NCBI GenBank assembly: GCA_048463395.1
Contig: DBFWPL010000025.1
Location: 1 to 64,000 of the forward strand
DNA: 64,000 bases
Reading direction: 5' to 3'
Origin: JAGAJR01 sp048463395
Lineage (GTDB): Bacteria > Pseudomonadota > Alphaproteobacteria > RF32 > CAG-239
Shown here: positions 15,239 to 23,088 of the stretch, in pieces
Layout of the letters: the number at the start of each line of letters is the position of its first letter
Numbering within the stretch: position 1 is the first letter of the stretch
Program-made: the position numbers and the translations under genes
Notes under the pieces: model-generated
Databases searched by the model: none
Told to the model about the DNA's origin: nothing
Seen by the model: the letters and a program-made list of their open reading frames with translations, nothing else

Positions 15239-16015
15239 TTATTTAATTTCTTCTTCCGGCATGATAATTTCATTTTCAACAATGGCCGGAGTGGTTCCAA
15301 CCAGGTTAGCCGGCTGAGTAAGGACGGTTGTTGAAGCAGGAGTCGTGGTCGTTACGACAACCGGAGCAGCAGGTACTGTTGCTGTTGTTTCAATAACGTT
15401 GGCCGGTTGGGCAATAACTCTTGTGCTTACGATTTGAGCTCCTGTAACCGGTTGTTTTTCATAGCTGACAGCCTGATGTGTTTCCGGTTTGTAAACTGTT
15501 GTATAAGTTGTTTTCTTATAGGTAACTTCTACCGGTTCTTTAACTTCTTTTACAGTTGACTGACAGCCGGAAGCTGTAGCATTGGCTGTTGTATAGTTTG
15601 CACAAGGAACAACATTAACAACTCTTTGTGCCGGAGCGGCTGTTTTGACGATAACCGGTTCAATAACAGGCTGAGGAGCTGCTTTTTCCTGAGAAGCATT
15701 ACAAGGAGCAGAATCTAAAATTGAGCCATTGTAGTTGCTTCTGCAAGGAGAAGAAGCAAGGAGAGTTGTGTTTGTTTCAGGTTTTGGAGCCTGATAAGCG
15801 TTTTGAACGATAACCGGCCGGCGGGCTTTTACGACTCTGACCTGTTGACCGTTTTGAGTGTAATAAGTCTGTGAGGTGTATCTTCTGGATAAGCAGTTAC
15901 CGTTTTCATCATAGTAATTGCATCCTTGGTCATCATAACCTCTGTAAACTTCTTGTGTGTGGGTAGTGCAAGCCGCTAATAAAGCGATTGCTGATAAAAT
16001 GAGTGTTTTTTTCAT
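15239..16015 (-). CDS. Predicted lipoprotein, low complexity, unknown function
   Basis: The start is ATG 16015, after AGGTGAG. The 258-residue product opens MKKTLILSAIALLAAC, a clear lipoprotein signal with lipidation at C16. The mature part starts with a tyrosine/glycine/asparagine-rich stretch containing paired cysteines, then becomes rich in valine, threonine, alanine and proline with repeated TT and VV runs, suggesting an extended or beta-rich periplasmic or surface chain. I recognise no family. It stands alone with its own terminator, outside the CRISPR locus, and I see no link to it. Confidence 0.7.
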   Translation of the reverse strand: MKKTLILSAIALLAACTTHTQEVYRGYDDQGCNYYDENGNCLSRRYTSQTYYTQNGQQVRVVKARRPVIVQNAYQAPKPETNTTLLASSPCRSNYNGSILDSAPCNASQEKAAPQPVIEPVIVKTAAPAQRVVNVVPCANYTTANATASGCQSTVKEVKEPVEVTYKKTTYTTVYKPETHQAVSYEKQPVTGAQIVSTRVIAQPANVIETTATVPAAPVVVTTTTPASTTVLTQPANLVGTTPAIVENEIIMPEEEIK

Positions 16016-16121
16016 CAAAGTTCTCACCTTTAAAAATGGTTAACAAAACATTAATTTTGTGTCCAATATAATGTTTTTTTTAAATTTGTCAATTTCTCAT
16101 TAAAAAAATTTTTATTTTTTT

Positions 16122-17396
16122 TTACTTCTTTTGAGTCTTTTTCTTTAATTTTCTAATATTTTCTGCGAGTTTTTGAGCTTTTTGAATGATTTCTTTTTCA
16201 CCCTTTACGGATTTGTTTCTCATTAATATTTGTCCATCACAGATAACGTCGGTGATGCAAGAGCTGTCTGCGGCATAAACAATATTGGAAATAAGATTGT
16301 AATCCGGTGTTAGGAAAATATTGTCTAAATCGACCAATATGCAGTCGGCAAGTGCTTGTTTTTCAATGATTCCCGCATTTAATCCGAAAGCCTGAGCTCC
16401 GTTCCTGGTGGCCATGCGAAAAATATCTTGAGCTTTGCCAGCGGAAGCGTTCATCGATTCGATTTTTGCTGCCAGGGAGCAAAGTTTCATTTCCTCCAGC
16501 ATACTGAGATTGTTATTGGAGGCTGAACCATCCGTTCCTAAAGTCAGGTTGCAGCCGGATTTAAGAAGTTTTTCAAATTTAAACAATCCGGAGCAGAGTT
16601 TCATGTTGGAGGCCGGATTGGTGGCAAGATTGACTTGGTGTTTGCTTAAGATTTCAATATCTTTTTCGCTTAAGTGGATTGCATGGGCTAAAATGGTTTT
16701 GGGACCGAGCAAATTCCATTCATCAAGTTTTTCAATCGGGGATTTTCCGTATTTGGCGAGACAATCCTCGACTTCTTTGGCGGTTTCGGAGGCGTGGATA
16801 TGAATGAATAAGTTATTTTTATGAGCAAATTCTGCCGTCCATTTAAATAAGTTTTCCGAAACGGTATAAACCGCGTGGCAGGAAATGCTTTTGATAATTC
16901 TTTCCGGACAAGGGTTAGGTTGGTTATAAAATTCCAAAGCCATTTCCTTTTTTTGGTGGGCGGTTTCTTCGTCAAACAAGTCAAACTGCACAAGAGAAAC
17001 TGCGGCTCGAACACCCATTTCACAAACGGCTTGGATGGAGCGTTCCATAAACCAATACATGTCTGAGAAAAATACGGTTCCGGTTTTTATCATCTCCAAT
17101 ATTGCCAGACGGGTTGCGTCATATATGTCGTCAGGGGAGAGAAGGGCTTCAATCGGCCAGATGTCTTCATTGAGCCAATCAAAGAGTGGTTTGTCGTCCC
17201 CTAAACCTTTCAAAACAGTCATGGCGGCATGAGTATGCGTATTGTAAAATGCCGGAAGGATGGCTTTGCGGCTGCCGTCAATGATGGTATCTGCCGGAGT
17301 ATTTATATTGGGTTTTATTTGGGCAAATGTGTTTCCTTCAATGAGGATATCTGTAGTCTCATTGTTTAGCAGAATGTTTTTTATCAATATTGTCAT
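16122..17396 (-). CDS. mtaD: 5-methylthioadenosine / S-adenosylhomocysteine (or 5'-deoxyadenosine) deaminase
   Basis: This 424-residue amidohydrolase has the metal-binding HTHAAM near residue 54, HIHASE (third histidine and catalytic glutamate region), HAIHLS and TDGSASNNN near 285-295, the signature of the MtaD/DadD nucleoside deaminase group. These cytoplasmic zinc enzymes deaminate the adenine of methylthioadenosine, S-adenosylhomocysteine or 5'-deoxyadenosine to the inosine form, salvaging by-products of SAM chemistry. Exact substrate preference cannot be read from the sequence. The C-terminus is lysine-rich. It is transcribed alone, divergently from slyX. Confidence 0.85.
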   Translation of the reverse strand: MTILIKNILLNNETTDILIEGNTFAQIKPNINTPADTIIDGSRKAILPAFYNTHTHAAMTVLKGLGDDKPLFDWLNEDIWPIEALLSPDDIYDATRLAILEMIKTGTVFFSDMYWFMERSIQAVCEMGVRAAVSLVQFDLFDEETAHQKKEMALEFYNQPNPCPERIIKSISCHAVYTVSENLFKWTAEFAHKNNLFIHIHASETAKEVEDCLAKYGKSPIEKLDEWNLLGPKTILAHAIHLSEKDIEILSKHQVNLATNPASNMKLCSGLFKFEKLLKSGCNLTLGTDGSASNNNLSMLEEMKLCSLAAKIESMNASAGKAQDIFRMATRNGAQAFGLNAGIIEKQALADCILVDLDNIFLTPDYNLISNIVYAADSSCITDVICDGQILMRNKSVKGEKEIIQKAQKLAENIRKLKKKTQKK

Positions 17397-17515
17397 GGCA
17401 AGCCCTCGTGTATTTATCAGTATTTTTATTATTAGAACGGATAGTATCTAAAAATTCAAGTTATATTAATTATATATAGATAAACTATGTTCTGTAAACG
17501 TTATCGGAGGCAATT

Positions 17516-17725
17516 ATGACAGAACAAGACTTGGAAGAGCGGCTTATTAGTATTGAAACGGCAATTGCCGATCAGGACAGAATCATTGAAGATTTGAATC
17601 AGGTGGTTATTGCCCAAGGTAAGATTATTGATAAGCTGGAAAAACAAAATAAATATCTGTTGGATATGGTTAATCAGGAAACTGTGAAACCTTTGAGTGA
17701 GGAAACGCCTCCTCCTCATTATTGA
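17516..17725 (+). CDS. slyX: SlyX family protein
   Basis: This 69-residue coiled-coil protein matches SlyX in length, in the heptad helix (LEERLISIETAIADQD onward) and in the diagnostic proline-rich end PPPHY. The function of SlyX is not settled; it is widespread in Proteobacteria. The ATG follows GGAGGC. The reductase-rubredoxin gene starts 23 bases downstream and is probably in the same operon. Confidence 0.9.
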   Translation: MTEQDLEERLISIETAIADQDRIIEDLNQVVIAQGKIIDKLEKQNKYLLDMVNQETVKPLSEETPPPHY

Positions 17726-17748
17726 CAACTACTAAGAAGGGACGGGAA

Positions 17749-18453
17749 ATGACGATGGATTATGAGGCCTTATATAAATTAACACACGGTTTGTATGTAT
17801 TGGGAGCCAGAGACGGAGATAAATTTGCCGGAAGTATTGTTGATGCGGTTATGCAAGTTGCCAACAAGCCTTGGGTTATTGCCGTATCGTGTACTAACAG
17901 CAGTTATACAAAAGGGTGTGTGAACAAGGATAAAGAATTTTCATTGTCGGTTTTAAGCAAGAAGGTTGCTCCTTTTGTTGTGGCTAACTTTGGTTTTCAA
18001 TCCAGCAGAGATGTCAACAAATGGGAAAAGGTTGATTATTGCGTTATTGACCGGCTTCCGTATTTGAAAGACAATTTGGCAACTTTGCACTGTAAAGTGT
18101 TGCAGGAAGTTGTTTTTGAAAGCAACACCATGTTTATTGCCGAAGTTCTGAATTGTGCAGACAATCAGGATGGTGAGGCCCTGACTTATAATGACTATCG
18201 GACTTATTTTAAAAATGACGTTTTAAAAAGTTTTGAAAAAATGAAGAAAGGAAGGGAGACTGTTATGACTGATAATGATGTTAAAGAAAAGGATACCAAA
18301 CCAGCTCAGGAAACGGATAAAAACAACGGTAAACATTGGGTTTGTACGGTTTGTGAGTATGTTTATGACGAAGCCGTGCCGTTTGAAGAGCTTCCGGATG
18401 ACTGGACTTGTCCGGTTTGCGGTGTTGATAAGAGTTTGTTTGTTCTTAAATAA
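17749..18453 (+). CDS. Flavin reductase-rubredoxin fusion protein
   Basis: The start is taken as ATG 17749 (next choice 17755) after AAGGGA, giving 234 residues. Residues about 1-165 form an FMN-binding split-barrel flavin reductase domain (TNSSYTKGCV, then KVAPFVVANFGFQSSRDVNKW). After a charged linker the last 45 residues are a rubredoxin: WVCTVCEYVYDE and WTCPVCGVD supply the four cysteines for one iron. Such fusions pass electrons from NAD(P)H through flavin to the iron centre, typically for detoxifying oxygen or NO with a flavodiiron protein; no such partner is in the window. This suggests a microaerobic or anaerobic lifestyle. Confidence 0.86.
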   Translation: MTMDYEALYKLTHGLYVLGARDGDKFAGSIVDAVMQVANKPWVIAVSCTNSSYTKGCVNKDKEFSLSVLSKKVAPFVVANFGFQSSRDVNKWEKVDYCVIDRLPYLKDNLATLHCKVLQEVVFESNTMFIAEVLNCADNQDGEALTYNDYRTYFKNDVLKSFEKMKKGRETVMTDNDVKEKDTKPAQETDKNNGKHWVCTVCEYVYDEAVPFEELPDDWTCPVCGVDKSLFVLK

Positions 18454-18455
18454 TT

Positions 18456-19187
18456 TTATTTTTTATTAAAACTGATACCGCGTGTGATGATACCAATCAT
18501 GATACCGAACATCAGGTAACTGGTCAGGCATTCAAACGCGACAATGATTCTGGCAATGACGGTGTGAGGGACAATATCTCCGTAACCGACTGTGGTCATG
18601 GTAATGATACTGAAATACAAAGCGTCAATGATTCCCGCAACGCCGTCACCAAAGTCAAAAGCCTGAGGAATTTTGAAATTGTTGTGAATAGTGTTGACCG
18701 AAAGGTTGATAACGGCAAAAGTGATTGTCAGGTTGATAAAAAAGTTAGCAAATTCTCCGATATCCTGCGGGGTGGCCAGGGTGTCAGGTGTCAGCATGGA
18801 GGACAGTTTTGCGGCAAAGTCCCTGACGCTGAGATAAGCGATATAAATAATAATCAGACTTATCAAGTAGGTGCTGGCGGGTGCAAAAGTAATGTAAATG
18901 CTTAAAAAGCCGGCGATAAAGGCCACGATAGACAAGGCTTTTTTATCAGAAACATAATATCTTCGGGTATAATTTTTTCCGGCAAAATAGCGGTTTAAAA
19001 AGAGGGAAATCAGAGCTGTGAACAAGCCGTTGTAAACCGGGAGGACGACATAAATCAGTTCCGGATCCAAGTTTAGTTTTTTTGCAGGATCGGGATATAA
19101 AGATAAAATGCACAGGCTGACAAAAAAGCACAGATTAAAATCTCGTACGAAAATCTGTCGGATGTTTTGTAAGGATATTTGTATCAT
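18456..19187 (-). CDS. Potassium-channel-like ion channel
   Basis: The start is ATG 19187 with GGAGC six bases upstream, giving 243 residues. Several hydrophobic helices cover the first 170 residues. A typical pore follows: FSIITMTTVGYGDIVP with the TVGYGD selectivity filter near 205, then a final membrane helix. The C-terminus is short with no RCK or nucleotide-binding domain. It should be an inner-membrane tetrameric K+ channel. The gene converges on the rubredoxin gene with a two-base gap. Its ribosome-binding site lies inside a long hairpin (19191-19254). Confidence 0.85.
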   Translation of the reverse strand: MIQISLQNIRQIFVRDFNLCFFVSLCILSLYPDPAKKLNLDPELIYVVLPVYNGLFTALISLFLNRYFAGKNYTRRYYVSDKKALSIVAFIAGFLSIYITFAPASTYLISLIIIYIAYLSVRDFAAKLSSMLTPDTLATPQDIGEFANFFINLTITFAVINLSVNTIHNNFKIPQAFDFGDGVAGIIDALYFSIITMTTVGYGDIVPHTVIARIIVAFECLTSYLMFGIMIGIITRGISFNKK

Positions 19188-19190
19188 AAT

Positions 19191-19254
19191 AAAAGCTCCG
19201 TTCAATGTTTCAGATAAAGAATCTGGTCATTAAACGGAGCTTTTCAAGGTCTTA
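19191..19254 (-). promoter_or_regulatory. Hairpin combining a terminator with masking of the channel Shine-Dalgarno
   Basis: On the minus strand AAAAGCTCCGTT (19254-19243) pairs perfectly with AACGGAGCTTTT (19202-19191), with an inner CAGAT/ATCTG stem. It lies six bases after the phosphatase stop and ends in TTTTATT, as a terminator would. The 3' arm contains the GGAG of the channel gene, so read-through transcripts would have that site buried. Confidence 0.7.
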
Positions 19255-19259
19255 AGCGG

Positions 19260-19847
19260 TTATTCGACAAAGCCTAAGTATTTCCATTGGTCATTGTCAT
19301 ATTGTAAGTGAACAATGGAACCGTTCGGAATATCGTCGGTTTCAACGTTTAGAGCCATTAAGGTCTGACTGAGTGTGATTCCGTGTCCGGAGACGGCAAT
19401 GTTGGAATATTTGCTTTTACGGGCATATTCGTTAAGAGCCTTGAAGATTCGTTGTTGAACTTGGCGTTTGCTTTCACCTTGTTCAAAGCGAATGTCGGCG
19501 TATTTAGGATCGGCACTCCGCCATTTATCATAGAGTTCGCCAAAGGTTTCCATGGCTTTGGTATAGTGCATTCCCTCGGCTATGCCGACGTTTACTTCAG
19601 TAAAGCGGTCGTCGAAACGGAGGGGAACTTGTATGGATTTGGCGACGATGGATCCCGTTTGTTTGGCTCGTCTTAACGGGCTGGATACGATTACTTCGAT
19701 GTTTTTGTTCTTGAGAAGATTGGCGGCATTGTGAGCCTGATCAATGCCCTGATTGGTTAAAACAGAATTGTTGGTGTGGCCTTGGATTTTGCCCTCAACA
19801 TTATAAGAGCTTTGTCCGTGGCGAAAGATATAGAAGTTTTTGACCAT
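19260..19847 (-). CDS. Histidine phosphatase family protein (phosphoglycerate mutase-like)
   Basis: This 195-residue protein has the RHGQSSYN motif at residues 9-16 with the phospho-accepting H10, the SPLRRAKQT motif around 56-64, a catalytic acid region (DDRFTEVNVGIAEGMH) and the second histidine in SGHGITL. This is a complete active site of branch 1 histidine phosphatases. The substrate could be phosphoglycerate, a sugar phosphate or a nucleotide product; sequence alone does not decide. AGGAG precedes the ATG. It is just upstream of the channel gene, separated by the hairpin. Confidence 0.85.
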   Translation of the reverse strand: MVKNFYIFRHGQSSYNVEGKIQGHTNNSVLTNQGIDQAHNAANLLKNKNIEVIVSSPLRRAKQTGSIVAKSIQVPLRFDDRFTEVNVGIAEGMHYTKAMETFGELYDKWRSADPKYADIRFEQGESKRQVQQRIFKALNEYARKSKYSNIAVSGHGITLSQTLMALNVETDDIPNGSIVHLQYDNDQWKYLGFVE

Positions 19848-19937
19848 ATCTTTTTACTCCTCAAAGCAGTTGATGTTTGAATGAGTGCACTATAACACTT
19901 ATTATGCTGATTTGCAAAAGTTTTTTAGAGAGGTTGT

Positions 19938-21122
19938 TTAGTCTTTTTTATCCAGTTTCAGCCATTTTGCCAGAGGGGCGAGCGTTTTTCCCTGAAATAG
20001 AACAGAAATGATAACCAAAAAGAAAATCAGGTTAAACAAAAATTGAGAGTTCGGAAACTGTATCATCATCGGATAGGTGGCCAAAATAATCGGAACGGCT
20101 CCTTTTAATCCGGCCCAGCTGATGAAAACTTTCTCTCTGGTGTCAAATTTACTGCGGGTCAGGCAGGCGAATACGGCCAGAGGGCGGGCTACAAACATCA
20201 AAAATACGGCACATCCCAATCCTATCCAGATGACTTCTCCGAGTTCATGAGGGTTTACCAACAATCCCAAAATCAAGAACATTCCGATTTGGGCTATCCA
20301 GGCCAGAGAATCGTGAAAACGTATCATTTGCCGGCGGTAGAGAAAAACGGTATTGCCAAGAAATATACCGCAGAGATAAACGGCAAGAAAGCCATTGCCA
20401 CCCAGCAGTTCGGCTATGCCGAAAGTGGTTAAAACCAAGCCGACGCCAAATACCGGATAAAGACCGGCATAGCTTAGGCACCAGCGTTTTAATATGTATC
20501 CGGCCACACGTCCCAGCAAGAAGCCGATTAAAAGGCCTAAAGACATTTGACGAAAGAATGAGGTTAAGATGTCCGGAAAGTTGAATTCTGGCTGAGAGAG
20601 ATAAGTAATAGCCCCCATGGAGAGCAAAACGGCCATTGGGTCGTTGCTTCCGGATTCAAATTCAAGGATTGGTTTTATGCCGGGTTTTAATTCTGATTTG
20701 TGAGAACGCATAATGGCAAAAACGGCAGGAGCGTCAGTTGATGAAACAATAACGCTTAAGAGCAAAGATACCTCAAAGGACAAACCGAGAATATAATAGG
20801 TGCTGACATACATAAATAAAGCCGTCAGAAATACGCCCAATGTGGAGAGGACACTGCCTCGTCCGGCAACATTTTTTACTTCAGACCATAAGGTTTCCAG
20901 TCCGCCGGAAAACAAAATCATGCTTAAGGCAATGGTTCCGATATAATTGGAAAGTTTGGCATCGTAAAATTGTATGCCTCCGGGGCCGTCGGTGCCGGCA
21001 AGCATTCCCAGAGCCAAAAACAGCAAAAGAGCGGGAATGCCGAAATTATCTGAAATTCTGTTGGCAAAGACGCAGAGCAACAGCAAAATTCCGGAAATAC
21101 CCATCAATATAGACAGTGTCAT
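19938..21122 (-). CDS. Cation/proton antiporter, CPA1 type (NhaP2/CvrA-like), short form
   Basis: This 394-residue protein with about 12 hydrophobic helices carries the antiporter core motifs SSTDAPAVFAIMR and FESGSNDPMAV, the latter holding the conserved acidic ion-binding region, and ends near SWAGLKGAVPIILA. NhaP2/CvrA proteins exchange K+ or Na+ for protons at the inner membrane and normally have a further TrkA-C regulatory domain; this one ends right after the membrane part (KWLKLDKKD), so that domain is absent. It is transcribed divergently from the peroxiredoxin gene. Confidence 0.85.
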   Translation of the reverse strand: MTLSILMGISGILLLLCVFANRISDNFGIPALLLFLALGMLAGTDGPGGIQFYDAKLSNYIGTIALSMILFSGGLETLWSEVKNVAGRGSVLSTLGVFLTALFMYVSTYYILGLSFEVSLLLSVIVSSTDAPAVFAIMRSHKSELKPGIKPILEFESGSNDPMAVLLSMGAITYLSQPEFNFPDILTSFFRQMSLGLLIGFLLGRVAGYILKRWCLSYAGLYPVFGVGLVLTTFGIAELLGGNGFLAVYLCGIFLGNTVFLYRRQMIRFHDSLAWIAQIGMFLILGLLVNPHELGEVIWIGLGCAVFLMFVARPLAVFACLTRSKFDTREKVFISWAGLKGAVPIILATYPMMIQFPNSQFLFNLIFFLVIISVLFQGKTLAPLAKWLKLDKKD

Positions 21123-21245
21123 TTTTCGTGTTCCTTTTTTGTTTGGAATTATTCTGGAGAATAAATATTAATATTTCATAACTTGAATTTATATAATCTG
21201 AATTTACGTTTATTGAAGTTGGTTAGTAAAAAAAGGAGTATTGCG

Positions 21246-21959
21246 ATGGAAAATAAAGAAACGGTTTATACTTGCAGCGGAGATGATGATGCAATCAGCC
21301 AGATAAAATGCAATCCGATGCCGCTTATTGGGGATGAAGCTCCGGAATTTACGGCAGATTCGACACTGGGTAAAATCAGCTTTCCTCAAGATTTTGCCGG
21401 TAAATGGGTGATTTTGTTTTCTCATCCGGCAGATTTTACACCGGTTTGTACCTCGGAGATTGCCACGTTTGCGGCTTTGTCCGATGATTTTAAAGCAATG
21501 AACACTGAGTTGGTCGGAATTTCGGTTGATAGTATCAGCTCGCATTTGGCATGGCTGAAAACCATTCAGGATAAGGTTCGTTTCGGAAAATATGACGGAC
21601 AGAAGATTAAATTTCCGATTGTGGCTGATGTTAAAATGGATGTGGCAAAAAAATATGGCATGATTCAACCGGGAGCCAGTGATACCAAAGCAGTGCGGGC
21701 TGTGTTCTTTATTGATCCAAACAAGAAGATCCGGGCGATTTTATATTATCCGATGTCTGCAGGACGTAATTTTGCAGAAATCAAACGGCTTTTGCAGGCC
21801 TTGCAGATAACCGACAAATATGGGATTTCTACTCCGGCGGATTGGCAAGAGGGAGATGAAGTTTTGGTTCCTGCTCCGGCTAATATGGAAGAGCTTTCAC
21901 TCGGATATGAAGATGACGAGGAAGGACCATGGTTCTTTCATCGTCGGAAATTGCACTGA
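21246..21959 (+). CDS. Peroxiredoxin, Prx6/1-Cys type
   Basis: ATG 21246 with AAGGAG upstream is preferred to earlier in-frame codons, giving 237 residues. The peroxidatic cysteine is C68 in PADFTPVCTSE; the conserved arginine lies in KAVRAVFFIDP. The extended C-terminal part with DWQEGDEVLVP is typical of the Prx6 group, which reduces hydrogen peroxide and organic peroxides. Apart from two cysteines in an N-terminal extension of about 25 residues before the thioredoxin fold, no resolving cysteine is visible, suggesting a 1-Cys mechanism, or use of an N-terminal cysteine, which would be unusual. Confidence 0.9.
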   Translation: MENKETVYTCSGDDDAISQIKCNPMPLIGDEAPEFTADSTLGKISFPQDFAGKWVILFSHPADFTPVCTSEIATFAALSDDFKAMNTELVGISVDSISSHLAWLKTIQDKVRFGKYDGQKIKFPIVADVKMDVAKKYGMIQPGASDTKAVRAVFFIDPNKKIRAILYYPMSAGRNFAEIKRLLQALQITDKYGISTPADWQEGDEVLVPAPANMEELSLGYEDDEEGPWFFHRRKLH

Positions 21960-22068
21960 TTACGGTAGAGGAGGGCAATGGCTTCTTATGATAAACTTGT
22001 TTTTTTATTGAGAAAAAAGAACGGGAAGAGTATAAGAATCTAAACAAGTAAATTTTAAGGAGTTGAAA

Positions 22069-23040
22069 ATGATACCTGCAAAATTAAAAAAAGGTGACGA
22101 AATCCGAGTTGTTGCACCTTCCAGAGGAATTAAAATTATTTCTCAGGAAGTTCGAAAAATCGCTATTGAACGTTTTAACGAATTGGGGCTGAGAGTTACT
22201 TTCGGAAAAAATACCGTTGATGAAAACTGGGATATGCTTGGAACATCCTCTGTTGAGAAACGTGTCGAAGATATTATGGATGCTTTCCGAGATAAAAATG
22301 TCAAAGCGATTTTTACGATTATCGGCGGTTTTAATTCCAATCAGCTTCTGCCGTATTTGGATTATGAAGTTATTAAGGCTAATCCAAAGATTTTTTGTGG
22401 GTTTTCCGATATTACAGCATTGTTGGACGGGATTTATGCCAAAACAGGTTTAGTTACGTTTTCAGGTCCGCATCTCAGTTCAATCGGGATGTTGAAAGGG
22501 ACGGAATATACTCTTGAAAATATGCGGAAAATGTTGATGGACAGCGGTAAAAACGAAATTATTCCGTCTTCCGAATGGAGTGATGATTTGTGGTTTTTAG
22601 ATCAGGAAAATCGTGAGTTCATAAAAAGTGACGGTTATTGGAACATCCATGACGGGAAAGCTTCCGGAAAATTGTTAGGCGGTAATTTGGGAACATTTAA
22701 TCTGTTGCTCGGTTCTGAATACCGTCCGGCTTTTACCCCTGATACTATTTTATTTGTTGAAGATACGGAAGGGGCGGATATCTGCAGTTTTATGCGTAAT
22801 TTGACAGCGTTGACATATCAACCTGATTTTAAAAATGTTAAGGGCTTGGTAATCGGTCGTTTTCAGAAAGGTTCAAAGGTTACAAGGGATATGTTGGAAT
22901 ATATGGTAAATTCAATTCCGGCTTTAAAGGAGCTCCCTGTTGTAGCTAATGTTGATTTCGGACATTCGACCCCGCTGCTGACGCTTCCGATAGGTGGCTA
23001 TGCCGAAGTTTCCGGAACAGAAATTAAAATCAGTTGTTGA
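22069..23040 (+). CDS. S66 family LD-carboxypeptidase / MccF-like protein
   Basis: ATG 22069 follows AAGGAG (22057-22062), giving 323 residues. The N-terminus (VVAPSRGIK), the GFSDITALL motif with the nucleophilic serine near residue 117, GGNLGTFNLLLG, the glutamate in FVEDTEG and the histidine in DFGHSTP are the conserved features of peptidase S66. Members are cytoplasmic LD-carboxypeptidases that trim murein tetrapeptides (LdcA) or MccF enzymes that inactivate microcin C. The length and the long loops after LLG fit the MccF-like branch somewhat better, but recycling of muropeptides cannot be excluded. Confidence 0.85.
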   Translation: MIPAKLKKGDEIRVVAPSRGIKIISQEVRKIAIERFNELGLRVTFGKNTVDENWDMLGTSSVEKRVEDIMDAFRDKNVKAIFTIIGGFNSNQLLPYLDYEVIKANPKIFCGFSDITALLDGIYAKTGLVTFSGPHLSSIGMLKGTEYTLENMRKMLMDSGKNEIIPSSEWSDDLWFLDQENREFIKSDGYWNIHDGKASGKLLGGNLGTFNLLLGSEYRPAFTPDTILFVEDTEGADICSFMRNLTALTYQPDFKNVKGLVIGRFQKGSKVTRDMLEYMVNSIPALKELPVVANVDFGHSTPLLTLPIGGYAEVSGTEIKISC

Positions 23041-23054
23041 TTGGCAAGATATTA

Positions 23055-23082
23055 AAAAAGGCTCTCGTTTGAGAGCCTTTTT
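23055..23082. terminator. Bidirectional terminator between the S66 peptidase and acrB
   Basis: AAAAAGGCTCTC (23055-23066) and GAGAGCCTTTTT (23071-23082) form a perfect 12-bp stem with a four-base loop, serving both convergent transcripts. Confidence 0.92.
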
Positions 23083-23088
23083 TGTTGG

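Noticed and set aside
15109..15246. ORF of about 45 codons starting after GGGAG between cas1 and the lipoprotein gene
   Set aside because: It reads through the terminator hairpin and into the end of the convergent gene; the spacing to the Shine-Dalgarno is only three to four bases.
21210..21668. 152-codon ORF on the minus strand
   Set aside because: It lies entirely antisense to the well-supported peroxiredoxin gene and has no domain.
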